DNA from: Hyaloperonospora brassicae
Lineage: Eukaryota > Oomycota > Peronosporomycetes > Peronosporales > Peronosporaceae
Assembly (NCBI GenBank): GCA_947650285.1
Contig: CANTFL010000106.1
Coordinates: 186,001 to 250,000, forward strand
Length of the DNA stretch: 64,000 nucleotides
Reading direction: 5' to 3'
Position 1 is the stretch's first letter; the number at the start of each line of letters is the position of its first letter. A program made the position numbers and the translations under genes. Below the pieces are notes generated by a model. That model made no database searches and was not told the DNA's origin. It worked only from the letters and a program-made list of their open reading frames with translations. This document shows positions 11,551 to 24,064 of the stretch, piece after piece.

Positions 11551-14500
11551 TTGGCTAAAACTTGAGCTAACCATTATTTTTTGCCTTATCAATCTAAAAA
11601 AGACAATCGTGATCACTTTGATGGAAACAAAGATACAGCAAAAATGACACAAACCTCAATATGCAGCGGACCACGGATTCTCTTGATGCATTACATGTCA
11701 ACACAGTCTACATTCACTTCTTAGGCATTTTGGAAGGTGAATTTCTTCTTGTTGAGGATGTCTGTGAATGTCTTGCGTTTCATCTCGAATTTGTTCGCAA
11801 TCGCCTAATGAGTTGCTACAGAATATTTTGCTTGAAAGACTAGATGGCCACCTCAGGCGTTAGCGAGACGACCTGTCTTTCTTTGACCAATTTGTTGTCT
11901 GCCCTTTTTTTTGTGGTGGGTGTTGGAAAGATAAGTGAGGGGTTCGAGTAAGCGTCCTCCTCTTTTTTGTTTCTGTTGAGTGTCTGAAGCTTTGTTATGA
12001 ATTAATTGACATTGTCGAATTGAGTGAAAGAACTAGATATTCTAGCACTTTTCTAGGATTTTCTAGACAGCTCAGATCACCTATTATGACGTAATTTTGG
12101 ACCGCAAAAATACCGGCGGCTTTATAGCGAGGGCAACAATGTATGTACCGTATACCTGGAGTATGTATGTTGCTGCAATGGCTGAAAGGTGTTAAAGAGA
12201 GCGGGTTTTAACTAAAGAAAATCCGTAAGCCCGTTTTGGGGATGCTACATGAAATTGCTGTTATAACGGTGGCTGTTAAATAGAGCTGACTGTTATGTTA
12301 AAGTTATTATTAAAGCTGTCGAGTATATTATTCATAAATGGAATTGTGACTACCTTACAGCTAAGAAATATACTGTAGTTGATAAACAGAAGAGGTCTTT
12401 TTGGCAAAATGTTTTGCAAGCAAAAAACGAAAAATAGGGTCGCAAGTGACAGGCTGAACAGAAAATGCAGAATATGTAAGGTGAGATATCCGAATTTGAT
12501 GGAGAAAAAGTCGATCTTGACTGTATAAAGAAACGTTTTGAATTCACAGCTATAGTTGGTCATTGTGGAAAGGGAACAAAAAAAAAGTTGAATGAGATGC
12601 CCGTGCAAGGAACAAATTGGGCATGAGCGAAGCATTATATTCGCTATAAGAAAACTTAGTTTTTTATGGAGTGTGTATGCTAATTACGCATACGACCTAG
12701 ACTAAGATGGTTGCATACAGCTAGAATAAATTTAAAACAGTATATACGTGCTATTAAGAATTATAAAAAGTACATTTGTTCACTTACAGATCTTTTGTTG
12801 AATATAAAACATCCATCTAGACGCAGTATTTAAAATTTCAGTGCTAAAGAACTACCAGTAGTTATTTCAAAATGGCTTGGGTCAGTCAAGTATTGAAACA
12901 AATGATAATTTGTATGCAAATAAAGAAAAAAGCGCTAATCACGCTTTTATGAGCAAAATTAAAATTTCTTGAATAATGAGTAAAATAATGATGTACAACT
13001 TGGACGCACGAAGCATAGATAAATTATTTTGAAGATCATGATGTCCATATATGGACTCAATCGATTAGCAAGTTTGTGAAAAAGATTGCTATTATGGCCA
13101 GAATCTTCAAAGCAGCGCATAATCGCCATGTGTGTTTTGGGATTTTCTAGGGGGCAGAATCTGTACCCTTTAATATTTTAAAAATATAAAAGAGAATGCA
13201 ACGAAGTCAAAGTCTCGCGCTATATATTACGAGGTTATATTGCACATAATTTAAGACAATATGGGTCAAAAATAAAAGAAGCGACGATAAATAATCAAAC
13301 GCGAATGCGCCTAAATTTCACGCCGCATGAATGCGTTAAATGGAGAATCCAAATGATCTTCCATGATTGAAAAATTGCATCGACTAATGGCCGAGATGGA
13401 AAATATAACTAAGTAATTATTATTTACTGTCAATTTTTTATAGTTAGCTTTCTGCAGCAAATATGATTTAAGGTATACGGGTTGCCAAAACGCTAAAAGA
13501 TTTTATCGCACCTATTCGCAGGGATTAAAGTCTGGCAAAAAATGTAGCGCGATATTGAATTAACTTAGTTGCTGCGTATGTATATAATACAAGCTAAAAC
13601 TATTCCTTAAATTGTAAAAGCAACTATCTTTAAGTAAAACTACTTTTGCTGCCGATATTATGGACAAATATATATATATATATATAATGGAGGAAAAACA
13701 TTGCTGATAGACTGTTGTTGACTTATTTTAAAGATAATATGTATTGTGTTGCGGTAGATGATAGAAGAAATATTCAGCGCTTCTCTGTTGGTGTTTAGGC
13801 AGATTCTCAAATTGAGAGAATTACTCAAATCATATATGCACTCTTTGTACTTAGCCCATGTTGCATAACGTACGATTATCATGTAAGGGTTTAACATAAT
13901 GGGAGATGAACCGTAAGGTAAATGAATCATGTGTATCGTCATTCTTATTTAAACAAACGCATGCAGAAAAATAGTCGCATCCCGGTATTGAAATGCTACT
14001 GCATACCTTCAAAGTATAGAATGGAAGTGGAGTAGTGACCGGTCAATGTAGGTCTTAATTTAAAAGATCTCAAGCAAATTAAAAGCAAGACATATTTGCG
14101 TAACAAGTCGTAGCGCATTTCGGGTAGAGTCATTATGTTAGGCGATACATTCTAATAATACAGTATATAATGATGATGTTTGAACCTAAAGAAAAATTTG
14201 GACTTGCAAAAATGACAAAGAAATACCATAGGAGTTCCACAATGTTACATCTTTATTAATTTACGGAAGTCGGGATGTCGTCACGTAATACTTCACTGTC
14301 GAAAAAAATGACTATGATTTGTTTATAATTGTGGACATTAAATTCGGGTCTACAGATCATATGTGTGTGGATAGCAGCGCTTCGTGATGAAAAAAATAGC
14401 AATGAGATACAAAAAACGGATGGCTCTATTAATGATTATGATATTGTTCGATGTTTGGTGCACTGTATTGTTTTAAGGAGGAAGTAAAAGGAAAAATAGA

Positions 14501-14631
14501 AAGTGGAAATACACTTTGTACCTTACGTGCGATGTATAATAGCTTCATCATCCGGACGCTGAGACCCTATCATATGAATTTATATTGATGGTCCTACATT
14601 TACGACGCATATATTATCATATCGCTAGGTT
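11551..14631. other. AT-rich intergenic with a short AT microsatellite
   Basis: No gene was recognised. 12276-12635 (-) is a 119-codon hydrophobic frame without recognisable motifs. An (AT)n run of about 18 bp lies near 13669-13686. The 5' part may contain the start of the pogo relic's N-terminal region (a frame near 11660-11843 on the opposite strand is a shadow of it). Confidence 0.5.
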
Positions 14632-16371
14632 TACAGGCATAATTTCTTTAGCAGTCCTGTTATTTGTAGGCTGATGACAAGCAGCTCATAATCTATACAA
14701 GGCTTGATAATAATCCATGAACTGTTGCTCGATGCGCGCAATGAGTGGTGAGGTAGGTGTCAACGTACATGTGTGTAGCATTGTATAGCTCAAGGAGGTT
14801 TCGAAAAGTGGTCAATACATGGTTCAACTATAATTGAAACACAGCTCCTTTTTTACGCTCAACTAAGCGTTTCCGTTGAGATGAATACAATATCGCTACA
14901 CCCTATATTTACCGAGAACTTGAGAGACCTTTCTATGCTTTCATCATTGTATGGGGAGCCTACTGTTCTAAGTATAAGCGCCGACGTCCACTACACCTGG
15001 TAGCGCGACGTGGTCCGTATAACACCACAAATCTCCGATACGGTTATGGTGGGTAAGGCTAACTTTTTCAAAATCTTGATGGCTTCTCCCATTTGATTGA
15101 TATTAAATCGAAGGTATTCCAGTCGGATGAATGAGTTCAACTTGTGTCCGTCTATCAATCATTGCTACGTTTTTTGAACTACGTACGGATGGAAAATATG
15201 ACACGGTCGGCAAGTTTATACAACATGGACTTGACGATGCAGAAGAAAAGATAGAAGTGCTTTACTATTAAGGCTCTTAGAACTTTGACTGCAGAAAGAA
15301 AATGGTTCTTAACATGAAATATATCGAGACAATAGAAAGCATCTCCTATTGTTGCCGGGTTATTGAATGTAATTCTACCCGAAATCATAAAGATTCACTT
15401 CTTCAAATTCAGGGAATCAGAAGGATATTACTTATTGAGACAAATTATAGAGCTTGAAAACGCTATCAAATCTCACCGCATGAAAGGAATGCGATAAAGG
15501 TATTTTTTGTGATTACCAGCATGGCTGAGGAAGGTAGGAGCCGATATTTATGCTGTAAGAATAAATAGCGCAAACAGCTTTGGTTCGTACTAAAAATTGA
15601 AGGTGTTTCTCATTTTGCGTCATCACGTACCGAGTTATGGCTCAATCAGGACTTCTAGACTTGGAACAAGGTAATCTTAATTTACACGCTTGCTATAAGA
15701 ACACACATAATATCTCATGAGTTGTAACATGTCGAAGACACTAGTGAGTGAGCACAAATTGCTTTGCTCATAAAGATTCATTCTGACAGTCTATTCCACC
15801 CCAATTTATCCACTGTAAGTTGGATACGCTTGGTGATAAATATTTTTGGCGGTACTGGAGGAATTCAGCCTAATACAGGCTCATAATAATTATTCACTCT
15901 ATGGACCACCAGGGCAACAAGAAAATAGAGACCTGCAGACTGTTAAGTCTGGATAAAGGGACCCCGATATTCTACTCATAGGCAACTGTGAAAGTGCAAT
16001 CGAGGCCAAAAAATCGAACACTACGATTTTGAGTGTAGTGCATGGCATCCGGTGTCCCGTTTTCCTGAACTTACAGGTCAACCAGCTTTCAAGAGAACGA
16101 GAGGGGTAGTTCTGACGCCATTTCGAAGTCGCAACACCGAACGGGCCTCCAACAACAGTTGGACTCAATGATACAGCAACGTCGAGATCACTTAAGGTGA
16201 TTTGATATACGTTGATACTGACACATACTCAATTAGTCCTGGCCTTGGCGATGATGACTTGGAGGTCTAAGCGGATAGGATGTATCACTTTGCGTCCTGG
16301 TAGACCATGAGCTTTATCAAAGTGTGTTTGACACAAGTTGATAAAGGACAATAGCATGAAGTAAGCAAATA
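14632..16371 (+). repeat. Inverted repeat 2, left arm (1740 bp)
   Basis: The arm runs from TACAGGCATAATTTC to GTAAGCAAATA and is the near-exact reverse complement of 17821-19560; both arms are 1740 bp. Only scattered single-base differences were noticed (for example near 15320 and 15830). The arm carries a diverged copy of the gypsy-LTR core at 14728-14755 (GCGCGCAATGAGTGGTGAG). Mirrored frames of 69 and 89 codons in each arm have no recognised homology and are not called as genes. Confidence 0.95.
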
Positions 16372-17820
16372 ATAAGACATTTGTAATGATAATAATGATT
16401 TCTGCAAGACATTCATACTGAATAAAATGGAAAAGTGTGACGGGGACCTTGAAAAGGATAAATAATACGTAGCATCATCTTCGTCATTTCGATCTCGACC
16501 ATTATGATTGGTGGCATTATAGGCTGGTTTTGACTGTTAGACATAATCAATAAACCAATTATAACATTATCTTGTTGTCATGCTTGCCGACCTTTCATAA
16601 TTTGTCCAACTATCATATCAAGGTCTTTAGGGTTATCGAATAATATGGTATGATCTCGAATAGATGCGATGGCCTTACTAGCTATGTACGATATCATTTT
16701 GTGGTGGGCAGAAGTATAAAGACGAAGAATCAGTAGTTCGCACTTGTGTTGTAGTTGTAAAATATGGGCAAAGAATATTGAGTGTCTACCAACGTCTTCA
16801 TTCAATCCTACCATATCTAGCTGACCAGAATTACAACTTGACCTGGCCAAGTTACACTTGGTGCACATCCAGCGGGCTCATTACCATGTGCTGGTGCAAT
16901 CCTATATGACGTCTTTTTGCCGCTGCCTCACGTATCATCTCCACTTGATGATCCGACATGACGATCATGTTCTCCGTCCCATATGTAAACTTGTCTCGTT
17001 TTCGTCCCATCTGTCAACTTGTCAGCCAATCAGGTAAGGTCGCGCACGACTAAGAACAGTTCTTGTAGTCGAAACTGAAACTTCATTAACCATTCAGGAA
17101 CAACATCTTTTAACAAAAAGACGAAGAAAAATACCAGGTTACTCTAAAAATAACTGTAAAAATTCTAGGTTCTTCATTCAGCGCTTTCGTACATAGGAAA
17201 AGGCCCAAGCTTTAAATAACAATTGATGGCACCACTAGATCCAATTACCCGAATCTGATATAACATTAAATCAAGTTTGGCGGAAAAAGCTTGCTGTGGT
17301 TAGCTACCACGCCATATATAGATCAAGTAACAATAATCTCGAGCCTGTCTGCACTTTTCATTTCTTTTAAGATCATAAATAGCTCATATCAATCTCGTAC
17401 AATGTGATCGTAAGTGTCTGATGACGGTAAGGGTGAGAAAAAGCGTTTGTATAATCTATGCTTTTGCGTCTTCGTTACCTTTTTGTCGTAGAGTATCCTG
17501 AAACATGCGTCACCGCCATGGAAGATGGATAATATGTAAGTTATAGATTCAATACTATAATCGTCGCACGGGCGATCCTTAACGGTAAATACGAACATTA
17601 AATATGATCTATAGATCGCCGAATGACTACGAAATATGTATCTTATGCTGATAGAGCCTCTCGACATTTACTCTTCCTTACATCAAAATGTTGACACGCT
17701 TGATTGCATTTTCAGAATACTCGATGCAGTAATTCGATCACAAGATCCAACGAAAAGATTCATAATATATCAATTTGGCCATTTAAAAGCGGCAAGTCAT
17801 CCTCATTGCCTATACCTTCC
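16372..17820. other. Spacer of inverted repeat 2
   Basis: 1449 bp between the arms. The longest frames are 16578-16868 (-, 96 codons, with two short Cys/His-bearing stretches) and 17389-17667 (-, 92 codons). Neither matches a family I recognise, so the spacer could be a relic of a mobile element but is unassigned. Confidence 0.5.
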
Positions 17821-19560
17821 TATTTGCTTACTTCATGCTATTGTCCTTTATCAACTTGTGTCAAACACACTTTGATAAAGCTCATGGTCTACCAGGACGC
17901 AAAGTGATACATCCTATCCGCTTGGACCTCCAAGTCATCATCGCCAAGGCCAGGACTAATTGAGTATGTGTCAGTATCAACGTATATCAAATCACCTTAA
18001 GTGATCTCGACGTTGCTGTATCATTGAGTCCAACTGTTGTTGGAGGCCCGTTCGGTGTTGCGACTTCGAAATGGCGTCAGAACTACCCCTCTCGTTCTCT
18101 TGAAAGCTGGTTGACCTGTAAGTTCAGGAAAACGGGACACCGGATGCCATGCACTACACTCAAAATCGTAGTGTTCGATTTTTTGGCCTCGATTGCACTT
18201 TCACAGTTGCCTATGAGTAGAATATCGGGGTCCCTTTATCCAGACTTAACAGTCTGCAGGTCTCTATTTTCTTGTTGCCCTGGTGGTCCATAGAGTGAAT
18301 AATTATTATGAGCCTGTATTAGGCTGAATTCCTCCAGTACCGCCAAAAATATTTATCACCAAGCGTCTCCAACTTACAGTGGATAAATTGGGGTGGAATA
18401 GACTGTCAGAATGAATCTTTATGAGCAAAGCAATTTGTGCTTACTCACTAGTGTCTTCGACATGTTACAACTCATGAGATATTATGTGTGTTCTTATAGC
18501 AAGCGTGTAAATTAAGATTACCTTGTTCCAAGTCTAGAAGTCCTGATTGAGCCATAACTCGGTACGTGATGACGCAAAATGAGAAACACCTTCAATTTTT
18601 AGTACGAACCAAAGCTGTTTGCGCTATTTATTCTTACAGCATAAATATCGGCTCCTACCTTCCTCAGCCATGCTGGTAATCACAAAAAATACCTTTATCG
18701 CATTCCTTTCATGCGGTGAGATTTGATAGCGTTTTCAAGCTCTATAATTTGTCTCAATAAGTAATATCCTTCTGATTCCCTGAATTTGAAGAAGTGAATC
18801 TTTATGATTTCGGGTAGAATTACATTCAATAACCCGGCAACAATAGGAGATGCTTTCTATTGTCTCGATATATTTCATGTTAAGTACCATTTTCTTTCTG
18901 CAGTCAAAGTTCTAAGAGCCTTAATAGTAAAGCACTTCTATCTTTTCTTCTGCATCGTCAAGTCCATGTTGTATAAACTTGCCGACCGTGTCATATTTTC
19001 CATCCGTACGTAGTTCAAAAAACGTAGCAATGATTGATAGACGGACACAAGTTGAACTCATTCATCCGACTGGAATACCTTCGATTTAATATCAATCAAA
19101 TGGGAGAAGCCATCAAGATTTTGAAAAAGTTAGCCTTACCCACCATAACCGTATCGGAGATTTGTGGTGTTATACGGACCACGTCGCGCTACCAGGTGTA
19201 GTGGACGTCGGCGCTTATACTTAGAACAGTAGGCTCCCCATACAATGATGAAAGCATAGAAAGGTCTCTCAAGTTCTCGGTAAATATAGGGTGTAGCGAT
19301 TTTGTATTCATCTCAACGGAAACGCTTAGTTGAGCGTAAAAAAGGAGCTGTGTTTCAATTATAGTTGAACCATGTATTGACCACTTTTCGAAACCTCCTT
19401 GAGCTATACAATGCTACACACATGTACGTTGACACCTACCTCACCACTCATTGCGCGCATCGAGCAACAGTTCATGGATTATTATCAAGCCTTGTATAGA
19501 TTATGAGCTGCTTGTCATCAGCCTACAAATAACAGGACTGCTAAAGAAATTATGCCTGTA
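17821..19560 (-). repeat. Inverted repeat 2, right arm (1740 bp)
   Basis: Reverse complement of 14632-16371. Outer flanks (GCTAGGTT before the left arm, TATATCC after the right arm) show no target-site duplication, so a simple transposon insertion is not supported. The mirrored LTR-core fragment lies near 19437-19464. Confidence 0.95.
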
Positions 19561-21491
19561 TATATCCTTGATTAAATCTTCTTAGAAGGCTTTTTTACAA
19601 AAAATGTAAAACGCACCTGTACTCACTAAAATTAATTTCTTTTTGATGAGATGATAAATGTGTTGATAAGATTTATAATGAATTTCCATATGCTAGTAAA
19701 CATGTATAATCTATACGCGTCGGTCATGTATCGTTCTCTAAGTCTGGATGAGGAACCTATCCAGTATTCCGTTGATTGCCTATTTATTCGATAAAAAACG
19801 CGACTTAACGCTTGAGCAAATACCGACAGCACCTTTCAATTTTGATCATAAGGTTTCGTTACTTCAATTATTTTGTAGGTCTTTCAACGGATATGGAAAT
19901 GGTGTGGTGCTGTTGTCTTGACGACGTCCTTAGTTCCATGATATAAATGGGACGGCGCGATTTCACATAGAGATCACACAATGCCGCACCAGATAATGGG
20001 TAAGTTTCAGGGAAGTGTAAAATGGCAGATAAGAACAAGACAGCAGATCGTAAATATCACTCTGGACAGCTGAGAGGAATGCTTTGGTGCTATTCTGTAT
20101 ATCACGTGAATGTTAGCGTACAAGCAAAGCATGAAGCAGGCTGATGACTAGCGCTATCAGATCGGGTTCCACTGTCTTGACAAAGACGGATCTACTCCTG
20201 GCGACATCAATGTTGATGTGGGTATATTCATTTAGTACCAAAAAAGTAGGTGCAATATTGCTATCTGCAATGGCGGACATTATGCACACAAGCGCAGAGA
20301 CTACCGATCCTTTCGTACGCAATTGAATGCGGAGCAACAAATAATGATATTTGCAATGATGCATCTATAACAAAATCGCTCGGTCGCTCTTCCTGCGCAT
20401 AAAGAAATAATGACGCTTGTGTCGTTTACTCGATGAAGTTTAGGCACAAGTTTGGCGTGTCAACAAACATTTTGATGCACGAGTGGGCAAAGAATGGATG
20501 TCAATGACTGGCTAAACACCAGCAAACAACTTAGAATTAACTGTTAGTAGTTGCATGTCCATTTGCATGAATGAATCAAAGGACAAAATTAATAGCAATC
20601 TATGTGGTGCGAAGAAAGTTTACATTCGATTGGTCGGTATCTATCGGTGGTGCACATTTTTTACTCCTTGACTTTCTGATGCATACTATTATCTCGTGGT
20701 GCTTTTCGTATTCTTAAATTCGTTTCGCATTGTTTACGTTCTCATGTACTTCCTTTTTCATGGTGTTTAGTGCAATCATTTTGTCACTATCTACTTTCAA
20801 CAAAGGCCAATATCATGAGCTGACACAGGGTCACCCAGTAACACTCATTCTGCCAACCAATCCACCAGGATGTTTATCGACAACATTTCCTACAAGAAGA
20901 AGACGATGAACAAAGCGGTACAATTTGTATTTTTCATTTTTTCCATACGGATTTCCATTGTGGTAACCCGCATGGAAATAAGTAATTATGACCATGCAGT
21001 TTCTGATCGTTAAACTCGATGCATGCGATTGTCCTCGCACCTTTTCTTCCGGTCGATGATAGTGCTGGAGTCTGCCCGAAATAGTGAAGCGGGCATGACA
21101 AAATCCATTTCACTGTTGCATCCACAAAGCTATAAATACAGACGCCTACGAATTACGTCGTAGGCGCAACGGCCGCACAGCAACCTTTTCACCAACCTTG
21201 CTGCTTTGATTGTCTACGACCTCACTATTGCTGCCAAGAAAAGCAAATTCCATAGAATAGAAACGCAGCATGGCGTTGTCTAGATTAGTTTAAGTTTCAT
21301 TAATGATTTACCTTACTATATACGGCTCTGCGACAAAGCAATCGTCTAACACTAAGGTAGCGGCGCGTGACTATTAAATCTCCGAAGTAAAAAGCCCCTT
21401 AATGCTATTTTGTGACCCATTGGGAAGACCACATGCAGTAGCGCGCACAATCATTAATGGCGAGCTCTTCCTCGATGACGCACTACTAGGC
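19561..21491. other. Intergenic, unassigned
   Basis: 3' flank of the minus-strand membrane-protein gene. Frames at 20113-20364 (-, 83 codons) and 20831-21125 (-) show no recognisable domain. The region includes that gene's 3' untranslated sequence near 21300-21491. Confidence 0.5.
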
Positions 21492-23675
21492 TTACAAGTA
21501 AATCTTCTTCGTCTGGTCGCGCTTCGCGTGCAATACGATCGCGTCGACGACGTACTCATTAAAGAGAAGGCAGTCGCCGTTGGCGAAACGCAGCCGCTTC
21601 TTGTGAACCAAGTCGGGATACAGATCGTCGGTCAGGACCTGCACGTACTGTGCGGCTGGCGTCGTGTCCGGCGACAGCTTCACCCGAGACGTCGGCAAGT
21701 AAATCACTGACATCATCAGCAGGACGATGAAAATACATCCTGCCACCGTTACTATAGCCGTCGCAGTAGGGACGTTCACTTCAATGTCTGTTGTAGCAGC
21801 AGCGGCAAAGCTATTGCCAACAATTGAGTCATTCGACGTCATCGCGGCGGATGACGCGAGACGTCTCCGCAACATGACATCTTCAACCGACATTGGAACT
21901 CCACGCTGCAGCAAATAGAAGAGCGCTGCAGAGAACATGTCTTGAGTTCGCCGGCCGTCCAGGTAAAATTGATTGCGCTCAAGATGATTCAGGTATGCAT
22001 CCACAAGTGAAGTGCACCCAGACGAGCTTAGACGCACAAGTTGGCCGTCGGGTGATACCAGACGGTACCATGACGTCAGTGCATCAGAGCGCCTGATACC
22101 TGGAATCGTGGCTGCATGCAGTGTCACAAGGGCATACAAGCGTACCGCATGCTGTGTCAACAGCTGTTCCTTGCCCACGAGCAGCACATTGTCACCTTTT
22201 GCAAAAGGCAGACTCAAGCCGAAGCACAATGATTCATCGTCACGTGCACACGCAGCGTCGTATCGAACATGAAGGGAGTTCAGCTGCCACGCTAGTTTAC
22301 TCAGTGAAAGCGTCAGCACTTCCTGTGGTATCCGTTCAGCATTTTCCAAATCCAGCACATAGTGGTTCGAAGTGCCACAGACAAGCGCGGAGTCTACGCC
22401 TTTCGTGTACGACGCGATCGACACGCTAGGTTGCAACTGAAGCTCCTCTAAAACGCTCTTCGATGTGACAAAGACACACCCTGAAACGCCGCACAGCACG
22501 TCTCCATTCCTGTCAGCTTCCAATGGGACGACCAATTGCACAGTGGTAAATTCTACAGCTTCTGCCACTTTGCGGTGCTCCACACGCAGAACCAGATCAC
22601 GCAGATGAGCCCTAGCAGGTAAAATCACCCTCAGGTCTTCCGCAATCATGCCGATCAACTTTCCCAATGTTGTGGGCATTTCTGCGTTAGCTACAGCGCC
22701 CGCCAGACCCAGTTTTTGTACACTCTGCTGGAAGATCGAGTACAGTTCAGCAGTATCCCAGTCGCCAGTAACTGCATACGTTTCTGGATTCGCTAAACTG
22801 TCGCGCAAAGACACTTCCACAGTCCTCGTTGGCGTAAGTGCATCCGACGAAAGCAACGCCGCGTTCCACGCGTGCGGCGGAAAGCTGAAGCTCACTGACG
22901 TCGTGTCTACGTCGTCAGCCAACGTCTCCCACTGTAGCGCTGCGTCTCTCGTGCTTCGCCCTGCCTGTAAGCAGGTGTCTTCATGCGTAAATGGTGCTGT
23001 GACACCTGTTCCCGACGTCCGCAAAATTGAGTGTAGTAAGTCCGTGTGATAGTTGATCGTAAACGGCGTCTCCATCTGTATCGACGTTCGAGACAGCGCT
23101 TCTAGACGTCGTGGAGACAAAGGAGTGGGGCTTAGCGTCGTTTGGCCCACGTAGACACTCGTGAAGCCAACGTTCATGAGTATAATGACCGTCTTGAGGC
23201 CCCAGAATATGCATCGCGCCTTCGTGACCGAGTGCATCCGCGCGGGTTGGTCGCCTGGATACAAGCAGCAGTTGTGCAAGTACGTGGCTAGCGTCGGGAA
23301 AATAAGTGTCTCGCAAAAGACTTCAAAGATCTTGCCGCCTGCGAACAAAATGTACCCAAACAGAGTGTTGTAGTTCTCCACGACGAATGCTGCCTTGGTC
23401 GACAGCGTCATATTGGACGGCCCTCTGCGCTCGTACACGTACGTGAGTGTCTTTTTGTTGCTCGTGAGCAGCGCAAACCCAAAGGCAAAGACCAGCGCCA
23501 GCGTCACGCACAGCACGAAGCGCCCCAGTCGCAGCCCCATGTCCACGATCGTGTTGCGGTCAGCCAGCGCGTTCGTGCGCGCCATGTCGCTGGTGGTCGA
23601 GACGCACGGCGCGTAGCTGCGCTGCTGGAAGCCGCCGCTGCGGGTACTAGTGGAGGGACGAGCGGCTGCCGGCAT
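21492..23675 (-). CDS. Multi-pass membrane protein of unknown function, paralogue A
   Basis: An intact 727-codon frame without introns. I do not recognise a named family. The likely topology is a cytosolic N-terminus, a membrane segment around residues 48-68 (LCVTLALVFAFGFALL), a second hydrophobic stretch around 95-125 ending in a YPGDQPA motif, a third around 140-162, a long hydrophilic, probably extracytosolic region with several Cys, and a last membrane segment around 650-675. The cytosolic tail has a DLYPDLVHKKR motif and ends after FNEYVVDAI. Order, spacing and these motifs match the divergent neighbour at 24065. The first Met is used here; Met31 (MARTNAL) or Met46 are alternatives. Both genes share a short upstream region and may be co-expressed. 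Confidence 0.85.
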   Translation of the reverse strand: MPAAARPSTSTRSGGFQQRSYAPCVSTTSDMARTNALADRNTIVDMGLRLGRFVLCVTLALVFAFGFALLTSNKKTLTYVYERRGPSNMTLSTKAAFVVENYNTLFGYILFAGGKIFEVFCETLIFPTLATYLHNCCLYPGDQPARMHSVTKARCIFWGLKTVIILMNVGFTSVYVGQTTLSPTPLSPRRLEALSRTSIQMETPFTINYHTDLLHSILRTSGTGVTAPFTHEDTCLQAGRSTRDAALQWETLADDVDTTSVSFSFPPHAWNAALLSSDALTPTRTVEVSLRDSLANPETYAVTGDWDTAELYSIFQQSVQKLGLAGAVANAEMPTTLGKLIGMIAEDLRVILPARAHLRDLVLRVEHRKVAEAVEFTTVQLVVPLEADRNGDVLCGVSGCVFVTSKSVLEELQLQPSVSIASYTKGVDSALVCGTSNHYVLDLENAERIPQEVLTLSLSKLAWQLNSLHVRYDAACARDDESLCFGLSLPFAKGDNVLLVGKEQLLTQHAVRLYALVTLHAATIPGIRRSDALTSWYRLVSPDGQLVRLSSSGCTSLVDAYLNHLERNQFYLDGRRTQDMFSAALFYLLQRGVPMSVEDVMLRRRLASSAAMTSNDSIVGNSFAAAATTDIEVNVPTATAIVTVAGCIFIVLLMMSVIYLPTSRVKLSPDTTPAAQYVQVLTDDLYPDLVHKKRLRFANGDCLLFNEYVVDAIVLHAKRDQTKKIYL

Positions 23676-24064
23676 GAGAAGAGCTGCGTCCGTCGCACGA
23701 AGTGCCAGCGCCAGCAGCCGAGTCGGAAAGTGTCGTCACGACCGGCGCCTCGTTTCTGCGCCCGTGTGAAACATGTGGCGACTCGAGCGCGAGGATTTGC
23801 AGGCGTAGAACCAGACGAGACAGACAGACAGACCACAGACGGACCTGTTCTTCTCGAGGCGTGAAGAGGCGGGGGCGGGGGGGAGCTAAAAATAGAGTCA
23901 TGGCCCGTCTGCTTTTTTGTCGTCCGGTCGTCGGGACGAGCTCCGGACGTGACGCCAGTGCGTCTCTTGTCATTCGGCCAAAGGCGACCGCCCACTCCTC
24001 TCACCGGCTGCTCAACCGCACGCACGTCTCTGTCAACTGAAGAAACGGTCGTCACCGGCTTCAG
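23676..24064. promoter_or_regulatory. Shared upstream region of two divergent paralogues
   Basis: The 389 bp between the two divergent start codons must hold both promoters. TCATTCGGCCAAAGG at 23970-23984 (+) resembles an oomycete initiator and would give the plus-strand gene a leader of about 95 nt to the first ATG. A CAGACAGACAGAC run lies near 23819. No clear initiator was found for the minus-strand gene. Confidence 0.5.

Noticed and set aside
15179..19013. Mirrored 69- and 89-codon frames in the 1740-bp arms as genes
   Set aside because: Conservation between arms is explained by recent duplication; no recognisable domain.
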